DNA from: Mageeibacillus sp. UBA1257
GTDB taxonomy: Bacteria > Bacillota > Clostridia > UBA1212 > UBA1257
DNA length: 5,550 nt
Reading direction: 5' to 3'
NCBI GenBank assembly: GCA_002308775.1
Contig: DBVT01000082.1
Coordinates: 963-6,512, forward strand
Shown: piece after piece, positions 5,313 through 5,550 of the stretch
Layout of the letters: the number at the start of each line of letters is the position of its first letter
Position numbering within the stretch: position 1 is the stretch's first letter
The notes under the pieces: generated by a model
Seen by the model: only the letters and a program-made list of their open reading frames with translations
The model's database searches: none
What the model was told of the DNA's origin: nothing
Translations under genes and position numbers: made by a program

Positions 5313-5550
5313 ATGTATCAGGTACAGAAGAGAGACGGTAAGGTCGTAGATTTCGATCTCACAAAGATCTCAAACGCTATTAAAATGGCGTTCGAAGCGC
5401 AGGAGAAGCAGTATCACCCGCAGGTGATAGACCTCCTCGCGCTGAAAGTAACTTCGGAATTCGAGCCGAAGATCAAGGACAACCTCATCACAGTTGAGGA
5501 TATCCAGGACTGCGTGGAATCCACGCTCATCAAGGCCGGTTACGACGACG
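5313..5550 (+). CDS. nrdD: Anaerobic ribonucleoside-triphosphate reductase, N-terminal ATP-cone part (3' end cut by window)
   Basis: This is the start of a ribonucleotide reductase, which makes deoxyribonucleotides for DNA synthesis. Only 79 codons are present. They form an ATP cone, the allosteric activity site: VQKRDGKVVDFDLTKISNAI (4-23) opens the domain, and DNLITVEDIQDCVESTLIKA (56-75) is its closing helix region. The sequence resembles the cone of clostridial class III (NrdD) enzymes. An ATP cone also occurs in class I and II large subunits and in NrdR, so the class is an inference; NrdR is unlikely because its cone follows an N-terminal zinc finger, absent here. The start at 5313 has AAGGAG 7 nt upstream. 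Upstream are a strong promoter and two NrdR-like boxes, which independently support an nrd gene. The catalytic domain and glycyl radical motif lie beyond the window. Confidence 0.85.
   Translation, partial: MYQVQKRDGKVVDFDLTKISNAIKMAFEAQEKQYHPQVIDLLALKVTSEFEPKIKDNLITVEDIQDCVESTLIKAGYDD

Overview
The window looks like chromosomal DNA from an anaerobic, Clostridia-like Firmicute. The grounds are moderate G+C, strong AGGAG-type ribosome binding sites, near-consensus housekeeping promoters, a two-gene minimal SUF (SMS-type) Fe-S assembly locus, and the start of what looks like an oxygen-sensitive class III ribonucleotide reductase. No genus can be assigned from the sequence alone. I see no mobile element, CRISPR array, tRNA or rRNA.

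Positions 1-3297 (minus strand) hold a three-gene operon for surface polysaccharide. In transcription order it encodes a WbpO/TviB-type UDP-HexNAc 6-dehydrogenase (3297-1978), a WbpP/TviC-type UDP-HexNAc 4-epimerase (1945-971) and a family 2 glycosyltransferase that runs off the left edge (956-1). The genes are 32 and 14 bp apart, each with a good Shine-Dalgarno. By family knowledge the first two enzymes interconvert and oxidise UDP-GlcNAc, probably to UDP-GalNAcA, and the glycosyltransferase would use that or another sugar to build an extracellular polymer. A near-perfect promoter (TTGCAA, 17 bp, TATAAT) sits upstream.

Positions 3298-3470 form a compact divergent control region. The minus-strand promoter overlaps a plus-strand promoter with an extended -10 (TGGTATAAT), so the two transcription units start back to back from the same roughly 40 bp.

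Positions 3471-5133 (plus strand) hold an overlapping gene pair: a SufC-type ABC ATPase and a 312-residue SufB/SufD-type scaffold. This is the SmsC-SmsB arrangement of the reduced SUF-like system. No SufS, SufU or SufE gene lies in the window.

Positions 5134-5550 hold the control region and first 79 codons of a ribonucleotide reductase with an N-terminal ATP cone, most likely nrdD. Its promoter (TTGACA, 17 bp, TATTAT) carries two NrdR-box-like 16-mers 31 bp apart. One lies just upstream of the -35 and one fills the spacer, and together they form a perfect 14-bp inverted repeat. This is the clearest regulatory structure in the window. I did not find a wholly new system; the interest lies in the two dense promoter regions and the isolated SMS pair.
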